DNA from: Xiphias gladius
Taxonomy: Eukaryota; Chordata; Actinopteri; Istiophoriformes; Xiphiidae
Assembly (NCBI RefSeq): GCF_016859285.1
Contig: NC_053417.1
Span: 13,946,206 to 14,010,205, forward strand
Direction of reading: 5' to 3'
DNA: 64,000 bases
In this document: positions 1 through 12,225 of the stretch, piece by piece
Numbering within the stretch: the first letter of the stretch is position 1
Layout: every line of letters begins with the position of its first letter
Program-made: the position numbers and the translations under genes
Notes under the pieces: generated by a model
Told to the model about the DNA's origin: nothing
The model's input: the letters and a program-made list of their open reading frames with translations, nothing else
Databases searched by the model: none

Positions 1-80
<80 letters not shown>
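1..80. repeat. (CA)n microsatellite
   Basis: Uninterrupted CA dinucleotides run from the first base to about position 80, so the array probably begins outside the window. Confidence 0.97.
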
Positions 81-82
<2 letters not shown>

Positions 83-750
83 GGGCTTCAGTCCCAGTCA
101 CAAAAAGGTGCATCTGCAAAATGTCCAGGGAATAAACCCATCACTCACAGATCCAAATGAGGAAGAAAGACAGAGAGAAAGAGGCAATGAGGGAATGACT
201 CCTAAAGTAGATGTTTAAATATGAAAATCAATGTGACTGAAGATTTTGGGTATTAATACAACCACTCTGGAAGATTCAGAAGCCTCTTCAAAGAGTATAA
301 AACCACAAAGGATTCATGCAAAATACACCCAGGGTCATTCTCAACATCAAAAATTAACATTGGCATACCCTGCAAGAAAGGAAAAACACTACAGGATTCC
401 CAAAAAGGTATGTTCAATATTGATTTTTGAATAGATTTTTCTGTCCATTGCAAGTGAATCTGTAAACATTGTATGTAAATACACATGTGTGAACATTAAG
501 GAAAGGGATAGTGTGTTCATTGCCTGGCTTTTTTTTTCTTTTTCAGTGGAAGTATGGGAGGAGTACACTCTTAATCTATCCTCTGTGCACGCTCTAAAAA
601 CTCAATACACTCAATACAGTTAATGGCATACTGCCCCCTCTTGGACAATCTAATAAAGGCAATGAGAGCTCAAAAACACAGATGAAAGCCACTTTGAGGC
701 TTTTTATCATTTTTCTTTTTTTGCGCAATGACTGAATGTCTGTGGTGGGG

Positions 751-751
<1 letters not shown>

Positions 752-817
<66 letters not shown>
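752..817. repeat. (GT)n microsatellite
   Basis: A run of about 30 TG/GT units is followed by a G-rich tail (ttggggggga). Apparent open frames through it on both strands are products of the repeat. Confidence 0.95.
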
Positions 818-818
<1 letters not shown>

Positions 819-2794
819 GGGGGGGAGGGTGTAGCCCTCATTAGTGTGACACCAAACACACATTCCAAGAGTTGTAACCATAGCAAATGCCTCAGTTATC
901 CCAAAGACAGTGGTGCTGGGTCTTCTGAGGGTGTGAAAGTCCATTGTGCATCTTTTCTCTGTTTGAAATAACAAGATGGATCGCATTCCTGCTTTCTGCT
1001 GCCAAATCAAGCTGATTCCAGCAAAGGTGGGGCGAAAGAAAATTGGCCTCAGAGCCGGATAGACAAGCATCCATGAAGCTGCACCGCTGTAAGGAAGGGG
1101 AGACAACATTAGCGCAGGGTCAGACGTCAGGGAGGGGAGGATAGGGTTTGGGCTGTTTCGCAAACACAAGCTGTTGCTCTGAGAAGAGCCCAAAAATGTG
1201 GCTGCTCATCCTTCGTGCTGGGTAGAGCTGCTGCAACCATTACAACACCTGCACTAAACTCCTAGCGCTCATTATCTCCAAGCATTGTTGCTGCAGGGAA
1301 ACAAAGCCACACTACAGCTGAGGTTCAGGGATACTGATGCAACACAAGGAGGTGTTTAGAATGATACTACGATATGCACAATCCTAGTGAAAACTACAAA
1401 ATTGAAGGGATACCTGCATACTCAAAGACAGTTAGCCCCCTGTAATAACCCTCCTGGGAGTGGTTTATTACACTGAATTCTAAGTAGAGAAGACTAACTA
1501 AATATTAGTATTCTCTTCAAACCAGCATCAACGGGCAGCACCCTCCTCTGGGTCAATCATAAAAGAAAAATCAGTACCTGAGTTTAAAAGACTGTTAATA
1601 ATCAGATGAAACACTTCTTCAGCTCTAATTGACATTAGCATCTAAATCTACTCAAGCGTGGTGAGAACTGGTTGTTTGTTTTGAATCCAAAGCCTTTTAC
1701 AAATACCGACAGACACTTTTGGTGGGCGGTAAGATGAGTCACATAATGTTAAACAACAATACAGAAGAAAGGACATATGATGATGATTGAACATCTGTTC
1801 AATTTCTAGTAAACCTTCTGATGTACTCTGCTCTCTGCTCTCCATCCCACCAGCAGACCTTAATCAGATCAAGGTATAAGCATGTCGCTCATTTGATGAA
1901 AGTTGGCCATAAATGTAATAAAGCTGCCAAGGTTATTAGAACTGCCACAGGACATTTTACTCACACACCTCATATTGGATTATGGAGAGAAATATGATGA
2001 ACCAAGGAAGTAGAACTTGCCCATTTACAAAGGACCAGGGGAGTTTTAATGGCTTGTGACTGAATCCATTCATACACATTAATTCCTATAGCCATGACAA
2101 TCTGCACTGGTTTATCACAGCTCTGTGAAAACTCACAGACGTCTTTTTTAAGGAGTGCTGCAATTCAGCTGTCTGTACATGTCAGCCATGTGTTTCCTGC
2201 ATACAGCATATGCAATGAATAACCTCTCTAGCTTTTTCACAGGTTACATCCAGCAAATGTATCCAAAATGTTAATAAGTGTTCAGTGTCAGGAGCAGTTA
2301 TTTTTCAGTTATTTTTTTGTTTGTCCACTTACTAGAGATGATAAAACTCTAGAGTTGCCAATAACAACATCTAAAAGTATTTATTTAACTCAGACTGGGA
2401 TGGGCTTGACCTGATTTTTACAGCCTCACAGTTATAAACAGACAAGCTTTTTGGCCAATTGTTGTAGTCATTGTTGGATATTTTATACCCTATTTTTGTT
2501 TTTGATATAATTTTACTGTGTCATGTGCAATAATAATATTTTAACTACTTTTTTTTTTTACAAGATATAAGTTGATCATTTATTATGTCAGCATCAGCAG
2601 AAAAGTCAGACAATAAAAAATTGCAGTACAAAAATTTCTAATGCATTTTTGAGACCATTAAGAAACTGTTTCAAACTTACATAGTTTCTCCACCAATAAC
2701 TATAAAACTGTAAAATCCTGCTAAGTTCTTACTCTATCTTCATCATAATTAAACTCCTCCAATAACTGACCTTTTTTAGCAACTTGAGGGCAGC

Positions 2795-3090
2795 AGAAAC
2801 CAGCTGTAAACACAACACTTATAGATTCTATCATCTTAAAAGCTGAACTGGTGAACTTGACAGCAAATAGTTGCTTACTTACAAATCCAGCAGACACCGG
2901 CCAACATTAGCATTTGTTTGGAGTTGTGTTTCCGGCAAAGTGATGAATTTAAGTCCAACACTGACTCTCCTTTTAGCTCCGTTTTTGGTCTCCACCATTT
3001 CCAACAACAAACTAAACAATGAGCACAATGAAAGAGGCTCCATAGATCTGAGGAAAAACTGCAGAGTTGGAGGATGATTCTCTCTAGGTT
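2795..3090. repeat. Dispersed fish repeat, copy 1
   Basis: This stretch shares blocks in the same order with about 62400-62640: 'gctgtaaacacaacact', 'caacattagcatt', 'tgatgaatttaagtccaa' and a 'ctccaccatttcc/ctaccacctcc' block. The two copies are diverged. I recognise it as a widespread fish repeat but cannot name its family, and I see no coding capacity. Confidence 0.6.
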
Positions 3091-4629
3091 CATCGCTACG
3101 AGCAGCTACTTTCAAAGACAAGTAGTCATGTTATCCATTGTTCATATAAAAATATTGATTATAGCTGCTTTCATCTACAAATGTAAGGGATCCTCATCAG
3201 AAATGTTTATTTCTGCTAGGTGTTATGATAAAGGACAAACATCAGCTGATATATTCTTTACTGTTTTTTTAAAACTAGACTATTGATATTTGTTTCAGCC
3301 TCAAAACTCCAGAGTTGGTCGAGCTATATGATTTATTGCATGTAGCGTAAGTGTAAACATGTTGATTGTATGGACCGCAGAAAGCTGTTGCCAAGGTAAC
3401 CAGTAATAGGGATAAAAATAATAAAATGGATGTTGCTGTTATTATACTCTATGAATACACACTGTACGGAGAAAAAAAAACACAAGTACAGTACATAAAT
3501 GGGTCACATGATGTACTGAAACATGTACATGTATTTAATGTTGTGCCCTTTTGAAAATTAAATTACAGACACATTCTATATTAAAGGGTTATCCATCACT
3601 TTATTTGTGTTTTGTGATCTGGGGTTTGCAGAGAGCTGGGCTAATGGTGTTTACTTTTACACCTCTTCACGTCTCTCTTCCCTAGCTCTGTAGTTTGTGA
3701 ATTTGCTGGACAGGAAACCAAACTGGCAGACTGTCTTAACAGCCTTTCGTGGCCGCAGTGAGGCACAGGAATTACTGAACGAATGGATAAACAAGCCTGA
3801 CCTCCTGAGGTATGAGAGTAAAAGGCAGAAGAGCTCAGCTATCAGGTTTGTTTAAGAACTCATTCATCTGAGGTAAAAAGCCAAATGTATGCTCAACCCT
3901 CTAAGTCCTTCAAATGAAAACATGCCTGTGACTGTCACATTTAGGTAGTAGATGTTGTTGTCCACGATGCAGTAACTAAAGATATCTCATGTCTAACATC
4001 AATTAATTATTTTCGCCTTCACTTTTGAGACTTTAGAATACAGGTAATTACCAGAAAAGAAACAGGATGTTGCAGGGTCTCCTTGGTAGCTTAGGGGTCT
4101 AAACTTCGAGTATGCCTGAGTCCAGCTGTAGATCATTGATGGATGTCATCCCCTCTGTCTCTCCCCTCATGTCATGTCACATCGCTACTATCTACCCTTT
4201 AATCAAGGCAAGTAGATACACATTGCTGCAAACACCACAGACTACAGAAAATCATGACTGGTGTCACCCAATCGTTGTGTCTCTAAATAGACATTAAAGG
4301 AGGTTGATTTTTTTTTGCGATTCCATTAGTTGGTTGCAGTCACGAAATCCACATTTAGTCAGAAAGGTAGAGGTTTGGATTGGTGATGGTTAGTATGGAT
4401 TCCCAACTGGGCATAGCAGGCAGTTGATTCACCGTGCCTCAGCTGGTTTGTGCTAACAAGATGGTTGGTCCTGTGTTATCTGGGGGCTCTTACTTGTAGA
4501 AGCACCAAAATGTAGTTTTGTAAAATTCTTTATTTTTTCAGTTGATTTATGGTTTGAATGGTGTATATTCCCTGATAAAATTGCATTTAACCACAAACTA
4601 GTTTTTACACAGCAGCAAACCTGAGGACT

Positions 4630-4765
4630 GTAGTATTCTCAGACAAGAGTACTATGGTAAACATTATACAGTACCTGGGAAACATCAGCATGTTAGCATG
4701 TTGATTTTAGCATTTAGCTCAAGTACAGCCTTTCAGAGCCGCTAGCATGGCTGTAGTCTTAGTCT
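4630..4765. repeat. Dispersed fish repeat containing 'gcatgttagcatgttga'
   Basis: The string of 'agcatgttagcatgttga', 'ttagcatttagctcaa' and 'gctagcatggctgtag' resembles a repeat common in percomorph genomes, recalled from general knowledge. Boundaries are approximate and the family is unknown. Confidence 0.4.
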
Positions 4766-7079
4766 TGTTCTTAGTTTGTGTTGTGTGTGCAGTGCATTCA
4801 AGTATTTTACTCTTTAAATAGGAGAATTCAGACCACATCAAATCAGACAGATGATTTTCCAAGTAAATTATTTCTGTTCTATTAATCTAATGGCATTTCA
4901 TTTCAACATTACGTATTCAGTAGTGGTTAAATTTCACAAGTAGGAATTCAGTTGCATGTAAGATTGAAATCTTGATATTCCATATCTGCTTCCAAATGAT
5001 TGCTGCTGCTTGGGGATGACAGTGTATTTCCAGCCTTTCAACATTTAGTGTCATCATCTTCAATTTGGCCAGAAATTCCTGAATTGCTTTGTCGCACAAG
5101 GAGAAATTCAACTATCTCAACACAACAAAGAGAAAGTCATCCTCTGTTCTCTTCAGTGCATAAAAAGCTCAAAACCTTTACGGTGGCAGATGGTGGAAAG
5201 ACTGAAAAGCCATGCAAACAATTCATTCTCCTCAGTAAACTGAAAGGGAAATGCAGCTTTAATTTATGGTCAGGAGACTGTGGCATCTCTAAAATGAAAG
5301 CTGCGAGTGCTCTTCAATTTGTTACCAGGTAAGAAAATGGTAAGACTATTGAACACCTCTATTCTTCTGCTAATTTCAGATCTTGTCTGTGATGGAAAAA
5401 GAGGCTGTAAAACAACAAGGGTGTACAAAAGCTTTACGACCTACCAATGTCATGTTACATCATGTTTCATTTAGGAACTATAACACAGCAGCACTGCTCT
5501 GTGTCAAAACAGATGGTCATACATTTATGTTCTAATTCATAACCGTGGGTTCTGAATGCAACAGAAGTGAAAAGTGGATTTCACTGATTCCCTTTACCAT
5601 TACAGGCTTTCATTATTTTTACTTTAAAACAAGCTTGGTACAAGGTTTTATGCCAGAAAACTAATAAAGTGATTCATTTTCCTGAAATTGTAAGGTACAC
5701 TATATCTGCGTTTGTGTCTTTTTTCAATGTACTCATCTTCTCTTCAAGTTATCATTGCTGAAGAAACTGCGAACTTGACAAAATCTTGACAAGACCATCA
5801 GACTCTTCAGAAGCTGTCACATGTATCAGGGATTACGCCTCATTAGAGCAGCGCTCAAGAGCAGCACCCCCACGGTTTTCTTCCACAGACCGGTTTTGAT
5901 TAGTCTTTCTTATCTGAATTGTGGCGTCTCCTCTCCATCTCACCCCTCGCTCACCGGCAACTGATTCTCCCGCCTGAGCTGCAGGGAGCCACGAGGAAAC
6001 CCCTTGGGAAGCGTGACAGCCGCTCATCCCTAAATACTGTTTCTCCGCAGCATGGCATGGTGTCATGTAGAAGGCCCTCAAGCTCCTTCTTACCAACTGT
6101 GACTGGAGTGCGCTGGGCACAGATGGTGGCATGCTCTGTCCGGCTGCCCCTGACAGCCTCCAGCCATAGTTGGTATCCCAAAGTGAATATGGCACAAAAA
6201 AACAATGAATGCTAGGAGCAAAACCATATGCGCTTTTGTGATTTAAAGGTACCTGTTTACATAAATATATACCAGTGATTTATACGGGAAATTGAGATAG
6301 TGGGGCTGCATCAAATGAGATTCACTGTTCACTTCAAAGTTTACTTCTGGCGTTGAATACGGTAAATTATCAGCCCACAGAGGAGCAATTAATATGAAAA
6401 AAAGCCTGACTCCTGAGCTGCAGTCAGTGAAGGGTATCAAGCATCACAGACCAGCTGGTTCGGGCAAACACAAGTGTGCTGTGGGATTTGAAGTTGGCCA
6501 TGTGTTTGTGGTGTTAGGTTTTCCACATATGGGCCACTTCAGAGCTAAAACAGACTTCACTGTCGATCGGTGCACTGTGCTGGAGCTGAACTCCCAGCAC
6601 CCTCAGCCAAAACAATCAAAAGCCATTATCTCTCTGTGTGAGTTCTTTTTTTTTTTTTTAACTTATCAAAATAAAAGCCTCGTTGTGTTACCGTCACCGG
6701 CAGTAAATTTTCAGATAAGCAGCGAAGACCCAGCTGGAAAAATATTGAATTTGATATCAGCAAACCTTTATTTTAAGCTTCCTGCGCATCAGCCATAGAC
6801 CTCAGCAGACTATCAGAATCCATGTCCATGGCTTTTAGAAACTCACTAAATATCATATTAGGACATTTAAAAAATATTGGAACAAATGGAGTTTGTACCA
6901 TATTACAACAACAGTAAAACTGCATTGTGATTATAAAAATAACCCCAAATCCCCAAGTGTATATATATATATTTATGAGGAATTGAAGGCACCACCGATT
7001 GAGGGTTTATAAGCTGTAAATAATTCCTGATTCCTTGCTGTTGCTTGTTCGGTTATTTGAACTTATTACACTTTAGCGT

Positions 7080-7423
7080 AGTAGTAAAAAGCTTCCATTA
7101 TAATTCAGTTTGTGGTCCCACGCTGTCCTGGACCTGTCCGGGTCTGGCGTCACGGCCGCGTCATTAGTTGGCGAGGTGAGGGGCTGTCCAGGGTGCTGGA
7201 TCCGGAGCCAGCGATTTCAGTGCACGGCAGCCGCAGCCGCAACAGGTGTGTGTGTGTGTGTGTGTGTGTTGTGGCGTGTAAAGACCCGGGCCATATGGAT
7301 TTAGCACAATAACAAACCACGCCAACGGCTTGCTAAAGAAACGCTGACGGTGTTTTCTAAAAGCTGTAAAGTCCTACCTTTTTTTTTTTTTTTTTGGTTT
7401 GTTTGGTTTTTTGGCTCGCGGAT
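7080..7423 (+). promoter_or_regulatory. lhfpl5: Probable lhfpl5 promoter / 5' UTR region
   Basis: A GC- and CpG-richer island (about 7110-7240, with 'cacggccgcgtcat' and 'ggcagccgcagccgcaac') stands out from AT-rich flanks and lies 200-300 bp before the lhfpl5 ATG. It is followed by a short (TG)n run (7244-7269) and a T-tract just before the start codon. I cannot place a TATA box or transcription start. Confidence 0.4.
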
Positions 7424-10383
7424 ATGGATCTGCTCCCAGCCCTTGAGGCGGCCAAAATCTACCACACCAACTACGTGAGAAACTCCCGAGCCATCGGCGT
7501 CATGTGGGCAGTGTTCACCATCTGCTTCGCCATCATCACCGTGGTGGTCTTCATCCAGCCCTACTGGATCGGGGACAGCGTCAGCACCCCGCAGGCCGGC
7601 TACTTCGGCCTCTTCCACTACTGCATCGGCAACGCGCTGACCTCGGAGCTCACCTGTAAGGGCAGCGTGCTGGACTTCGGCTCCATCCCTTCGCCGGCCT
7701 TCAGGACTGCCATGTTCTTCGTGGGGACCTCCATGCTGCTGGTTGTCGGCACCATGGTCTGTTTCAGCCTGTTCTTCTTCTGCAACGCCGGGAACGTCTA
7801 CAAGATCTGCGCGTGGATGCAGCTGGCCTCCGGTGAGGGCATTTACTGCGGCTACTACTGTACTTCGGTGCGATTTTGAAGTACTTGTACTTAACTCCAT
7901 TGCGTTTCAGAGGTTAACATCGTACTTTTTACTCGACTACGTTCATTTGAACGTTATAGCTACTAGTTACTTGTCTACATAAAGGATGTATAAAATATGA
8001 TTGCTTCGACTTGAGGAAAGAATGTGGTATTTTCAATATCTTAAAGATGAAAATACAAGGGTAAAAAAAAAAAAAAATCACCAGCCAAAAATGATATTGT
8101 AGTTTCTGGTCATATTTTATTCCATAGTCAAGAACTGATTTTTTTTTTTTTTTTTTTTTTTAAACAAGGGGAAAAAAAGCTTCCAACCCAGTGAAGCTGG
8201 GAAATAAATCGACATGATGTCGATTATTTACTATGTAGCTGGATATCAGATGGGATTTTGATTATCCTAATTTTGTAATGGCATTAGTTCTTGCTGTCTT
8301 AAAGGCAGCATTAAGTGGAAAAAAAAAATTCAAGTAAATTAAATACATTGGAAATTCATTCACCTGCTTGACCTTCATTTTTCATTAATTTGTAAATTTA
8401 AAAACCCTAACATTCCTAATGGGAATCCTTAAATTATCATCATACTATTAAGACTGAGGCATTCTCTTAAAACAGACTCTGGTAGTTGCCTTTGTCAGTC
8501 TCAACCTTATATTTTGTTTTAGTATCCGTCTGTAATTATCCAAATTAAATGTCTGAACATTCATCAGCTTTTTACATTTGGTCATGAAAGTTCACATGCA
8601 ACAAAATCTTTCAAATCTACCAAATTCCTGCACCTTAATCTAAAAACTCTGACAGATGAGTGAGACCTGTGCTTCTCTTATGAACTGTCCTCTGCATTAA
8701 GTGTGAGGTGACAAACTCATCCTGTCATGAGCCACCTCCTCACCTCTCTGGTTTCAGGCACAACATGTGTTTGTTCTCGACGTGCTGTTCTTCACTGCGG
8801 AAGCCGATAAGGGATCCAGTTTCAGCCCAGACTCTGACACCTCTGAAGGTGGATCGGTTTCATGTAACAAAATCAGGTGTTGCTGTGTTGTTAACTGATC
8901 TAAAATTGCACCTGAAACGTACCAGGGCAAAGGAAACTAGCCATAAACAGTAGTATACCACAAAAAAGGCCTATATAACTAGTTGTGGCAGAATTACTCA
9001 GATCTTTTACTTAGGTAAATGAAAAGTAAAAATCTTGCATTCAAAATCTTTAAGTAAAAGTACAGAAGTAGTATCAGCCAAATATACTTTAAGTATAGTA
9101 AAAGTACCCGTGTGAAATTATGTTGTTAATATTGACGCAACGATTTGTCGGCAGCATTTTAGTGATGTAGCTGCTCGAGGTGGAGCTAATTTATCTACTT
9201 CTAATGCAGTCAAGTAGTTTAGTCCAGTGTTTCCCAGCCTAAGGATCAGGCCCCCTCCAAAGGGTCACAAGCTAAATCTAAGGGGTCGTGAGATGATTAA
9301 CGAGGTAGGACCGAAGAAAAAAGAGACTTCTGTGACACAAATCTATTTTCATTTTTTTGGAATTCTCTGTAGTCTTTGCATTTTTGTGAAGTATTGGACA
9401 ATTTTGCCTCTTTGGGCCTCAAACAGTTATTTAAATGAAACTACCTCAGAAGTTTAGAGGAGAAATGTCACTTTGATTGAACTGCTACCGGCTCATAGAA
9501 ACATTTTGACAAGGAGCTAAAGCTGGTCACAGTTTTTTGTGAGGGGCCTCAAGCCAAAGTGTTGGGAACCACTGGTTTAATCTTAACAATGTGTTTAATT
9601 TTATAAGCTTATCATGTGTTTTTTTTAAATGTAAAATCTTAACCTTAGTGTAAAGTAACCAGTAACTATATCTTCAAGTAAATATAGTGGTTTATAAAGT
9701 AAAGAATATAAAGTAATAAAATTAGCAAAAAGTAGCAAAATTTTAATAAATCACAGTTCTTGAGTAAATCTACTGACTAGTTACTTTCCACTACTTGGCA
9801 ATTCCTTGATCTTGACCAAGATCTTGATCTTCAGATTTTAATCTAAGTTTTTACAGTAGCTCTGGCAAAAACCCAGGGGAAACTTTAGCAGATGAAGAGC
9901 ATTTAACATTGAAGAACTTTTATAACAGTACATCATACCAACAGCACCACTGAGCCCCCTCTGCCCTGCTGCACCGTAAATGAACGAAACCTTTGGTACT
10001 CTATGTGGGCACATTAGGCCGTATCCTGCACTGGAGACTCGAAAAACCTCCCTCATGATTATTTTTCAAAGTAAGAGCACACAAGGGGTAATTACTGCAG
10101 GGCTCTGCCATTTCTGTGTCCTCCTCCCACCGCAGCCGTGTTGATGGTGATGGGCTGCATGATCTACCCGGACGGCTGGGACTCTCCAGAGGTGAAGAGG
10201 ATGTGTGGCCAGAGGACGGATAAGTACAGCCTGGGGAACTGCACGGTGCGCTGGGCCTACATCCTGGCCATCATCAGCATCCTGGATGCCCTCCTCCTGG
10301 CATTTCTGTCCTTCACTCTTGGCAACCGGCAGGACAAACTGCTGCCGGATGACTTTGAGGTGGAGGGAACAGGAGAGGGTTAA
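7424..10383 (+). CDS. lhfpl5: LHFPL tetraspan subfamily member 5 (TMHS)
   Basis: Coding exons are 7424-7832 and 10136-10383, giving 657 nt and 218 aa (human about 219). The first exon ends TCC G|gtgagg and the second follows cccaccgcag|CC, in phase. The start at 7424 gives [20 protein letters not shown], matching the family start; in-frame codons upstream do not look coding. Four hydrophobic segments fit the tetraspan fold: residues about 24-46, 95-120, 128-148 and 180-203. The first extracellular loop has the family segment [20 protein letters not shown], and the tail holds [11 protein letters not shown]. In vertebrates LHFPL5 sits in hair-cell stereocilia, where it links the tip-link protein PCDH15 to TMC channels. 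It is convergent with srpk1, as in human 6p21. LHFPL3/4 are less likely, given the close match to LHFPL5 around YPDGWD and the tail. Teleosts may carry a/b copies, and I cannot say which this is. Confidence 0.93.
7878..7985 (-). mobile_element. Fragment of hAT-like MITE (family A)
   Basis: The sequence 'gaagtacttgtactt', 'tttcagagg' and 'cgtactttttactcgactac' matches, in inverted orientation, the internal part of the element seen whole at 58250-59062. Only one end region is present. It begins very close to the lhfpl5 exon 1 donor. Confidence 0.65.
8979..9797 (+). mobile_element. hAT-like MITE (family A) interrupted by another MITE
   Basis: The left end 'gttgtggcagaattactcag' and right end 'tagttactttccactacttg' are the degenerate termini of the CAGTGGTGGAA...TTCCACCACTG family. 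Its interior is split by a second element at 9225-9574. It has no coding capacity. Confidence 0.75.
9225..9574 (+). mobile_element. hAT-like MITE (family B, CAGTGTTTCCC...GGGAACCACTG)
   Basis: Terminal inverted repeats cagtgtttcccagcct and gttgggaaccactg bound about 350 bp. The flanks gtttagtc (9217-9224) and gtttaatc (9575-9582) form an 8-bp target-site duplication with one mismatch, as expected of the hAT superfamily. It is inserted in the older element at 8979-9797, so it is the younger of the two. Confidence 0.8.
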
Positions 10384-11207
10384 TGCAAACAGGTGAAGGC
10401 TGAGGGTGTGGAACAAAGCAGGGTCCGTCTCCGCTCTGGAGCTTGGTACGGAGAGTCTGAATGCTGGCTGCAGGACTTTTTCCTGTATACATTTTCCTTC
10501 TTGTCACAGTAGGAAAAGTGCAGGCGTGTCCTAGTAAGACATGACAGTGTGACAGTGAGGCATTTAGTAACAGGACTGTGAAACTAAAGCAGCTAAACAG
10601 AATTCAGCCATCATTCATTTTAATATTTACTCCATGATTTCCCTACTTTGACATATCAAGAAGCCTACTACAAATCATACCAGCGGTTCTAGAATTTAAG
10701 AAAAAAAAACAAAAAGCTTTTAAGCTTCAGACTTAATTCTTCACCTTGGGAACAGTCGTTGACAAAACAATACCCCCTCAAGGTCCATTAAGTGATCATA
10801 TCACATGATCCTCAGCAGAAGGAATTTGCGCATTTCTCATGAAATTTGTTGATGTTCAAAATTACATGCTGTCCTGAGCACATAGGTATTTTCCACTTTC
10901 CTAATTGTATTACTTTTTCGACTTTTCTGTTGTCTAACTTCATACAGAGAGAGAATATATCCACAGTTTTTTGGGGGGGGGTTTGCACTTATTTACTGTG
11001 CATACTCTCTTAGACCACAGGTAAACATGTTAATATTGAGCTCATCACACTGACATTGATATGTATCCCACAGTAAGCTGGGTTGTTTTTTTGTTTTTTT
11101 TTCATCACGTGGCCTTTTTTTTGCATATCCACTTTTTAAGAGGGATGGAAGTTCACCATATTACATTTTGTTTGTGTAGAGTTTCGCAGAATTGAATGAT
11201 TTAGTAG

Positions 11208-11240
11208 TTAGAACAATCTATTTGGTATAGATTGTTCTAA
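11208..11240. repeat. Perfect 14-bp inverted repeat (hairpin)
   Basis: The arm ttagaacaatctat (11208-11221) and its exact reverse complement atagattgttctaa (11227-11240) flank the 5-nt loop ttggt. It lies within the likely lhfpl5 3' UTR, about 825 bp after the stop codon. Confidence 0.9.
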
Positions 11241-11798
11241 GTCAGTGTCTTAGTTACTTAATATACATGATTTCATACATCTGCTTGTCCCAGAACCTAC
11301 AAGCTAAAACATCAACTCATGGAATTAAGTCTAAGTTGCGTGTCTTTTTAAAGTGCTCCTGCTTTTTTTGCAGGTTATTAAAATAGTATTCTCCCTTTAG
11401 TTCAGACTTTGGTTTAGATGGCTATTAAACAGTATTACAGAGTTGGTTAGTAGCCAGCAAAGGCCCAGTATCTTAAATCCATAAAATAAATGAATCTTTA
11501 AGAGCATATTTTTCTTCTTTTACAGAAAACCCCTGATGGATACACAGACCTTCAAGACCACAGTTTGATACAGACATACTTTGATGGAATTCAAGGGTCA
11601 AGACAAGCATCTTGAAATTTCATGGTGCATTTCAGGTCACACTGTTCATATTTCTTGCCTTTTGTGTTTGTTTGTTTCAACAGCAGTTGTAGTGGTAAAC
11701 AACTTTGGGTGGATTGGAATTTTTTAGTCCTGCTTCATAAACCAGAGCATAATATCTTCGTGCAGAGTTTAACCTCTGTAATTTATGTCAAAAAATCG

Positions 11799-11804
11799 AA
11801 TAAA
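11799..11804 (+). terminator. lhfpl5: Candidate lhfpl5 polyadenylation signal
   Basis: This is a canonical AATAAA about 1.4 kb after the lhfpl5 stop codon. Earlier AATAAA-like strings also exist (for example near 11485), so which one is used is uncertain. Confidence 0.35.
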
Positions 11805-12219
11805 CTCAGATAAACGAGCTTGACAAAGTCATTTTGTATTGTATGAACATCTGTTTTATTGTATGGTGTGTTGTACAGTTTTGTAAATTGACAGCTCACA
11901 CAAAGTCTATGTTCTTGAATCTGACACTGATGTAAATTTTGTTTTTACCTAGGCCTCAACAGATACATAGGTTACTTTGATATGATCAATTTTGAGACAC
12001 CACTACATAACATCAGATCTCACCATTTCTATGGTAAAAACATTGACATTATTGAACAGTTGGCCATACACACAACTGAGCTTGAACACATCTTCCATAT
12101 GCTTTTATTAAAACACAGCTACCCAGCTAAATAATTTTAGCTAAGATATAAGATTTGTTAGAAACTGTACATAACTGTAATATACATAAAGGCAAACTCT
12201 TTGGTACAGATATATACAG

Positions 12220-12225
12220 TTTATT
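12220..12225 (-). terminator. srpk1: Candidate srpk1 polyadenylation signal
   Basis: TTTATT on the plus strand reads AATAAA on the minus strand about 850 nt after the srpk1 stop codon. A second candidate lies at 11855-11860. If that one is used, the two convergent 3' ends would nearly meet. Confidence 0.3.

Larger units (their letters stand above)
81..7079. other. Gene-free stretch upstream of lhfpl5
   Basis: I recognise no coding exon in these 7 kb. Open frames of 60-134 codons occur (for example 594-1193 minus, 5833-6195 minus, 6394-6798 plus), but none shows a family motif or a splice-compatible partner exon. The stretch holds a (GT)n array near 752-817 and two dispersed repeats (about 2795-3090 and 4630-4765). 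The rest is AT-rich unique-looking sequence. Confidence 0.6.
7833..10135 (+). other. lhfpl5: lhfpl5 intron, rich in MITEs
   Basis: This single 2.3-kb coding intron holds a fragment of a hAT-like MITE starting about 45 bp after the donor (7878-7985), T- and A-tracts near 8060-8165, and a nested pair of DNA elements at 8979-9797. No exon-like sequence was seen. Confidence 0.8.

Noticed and set aside
594-1193. 199-codon open frame on the minus strand with poly-Thr/His
   Set aside because: It runs through the (GT)n array at 752-817, and the flanking residues match no family I recognise. The length comes from the dinucleotide repeat.
5000-5332. 110-codon open frame ending at a GTAAGA donor-like site
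   Set aside because: The donor is plausible, but there is no acceptor-bounded neighbour and the peptide matches nothing I know.
5833-6215. Overlapping open frames on both strands (120 and 98 codons)
   Set aside because: No domain, no matching splice partner and no recognisable family. The GC content is somewhat raised, so it could be a conserved non-coding stretch, but I cannot support a gene.
6394-6798. 134-codon plus-strand open frame before lhfpl5
   Set aside because: It contains a poly-Phe stretch from a T-tract, with no motif. It is not in the known 5' structure of LHFPL5.
7301-7900. Long minus-strand open frame opposite lhfpl5 exon 1
   Set aside because: It is the antisense shadow of a GC-rich coding exon.
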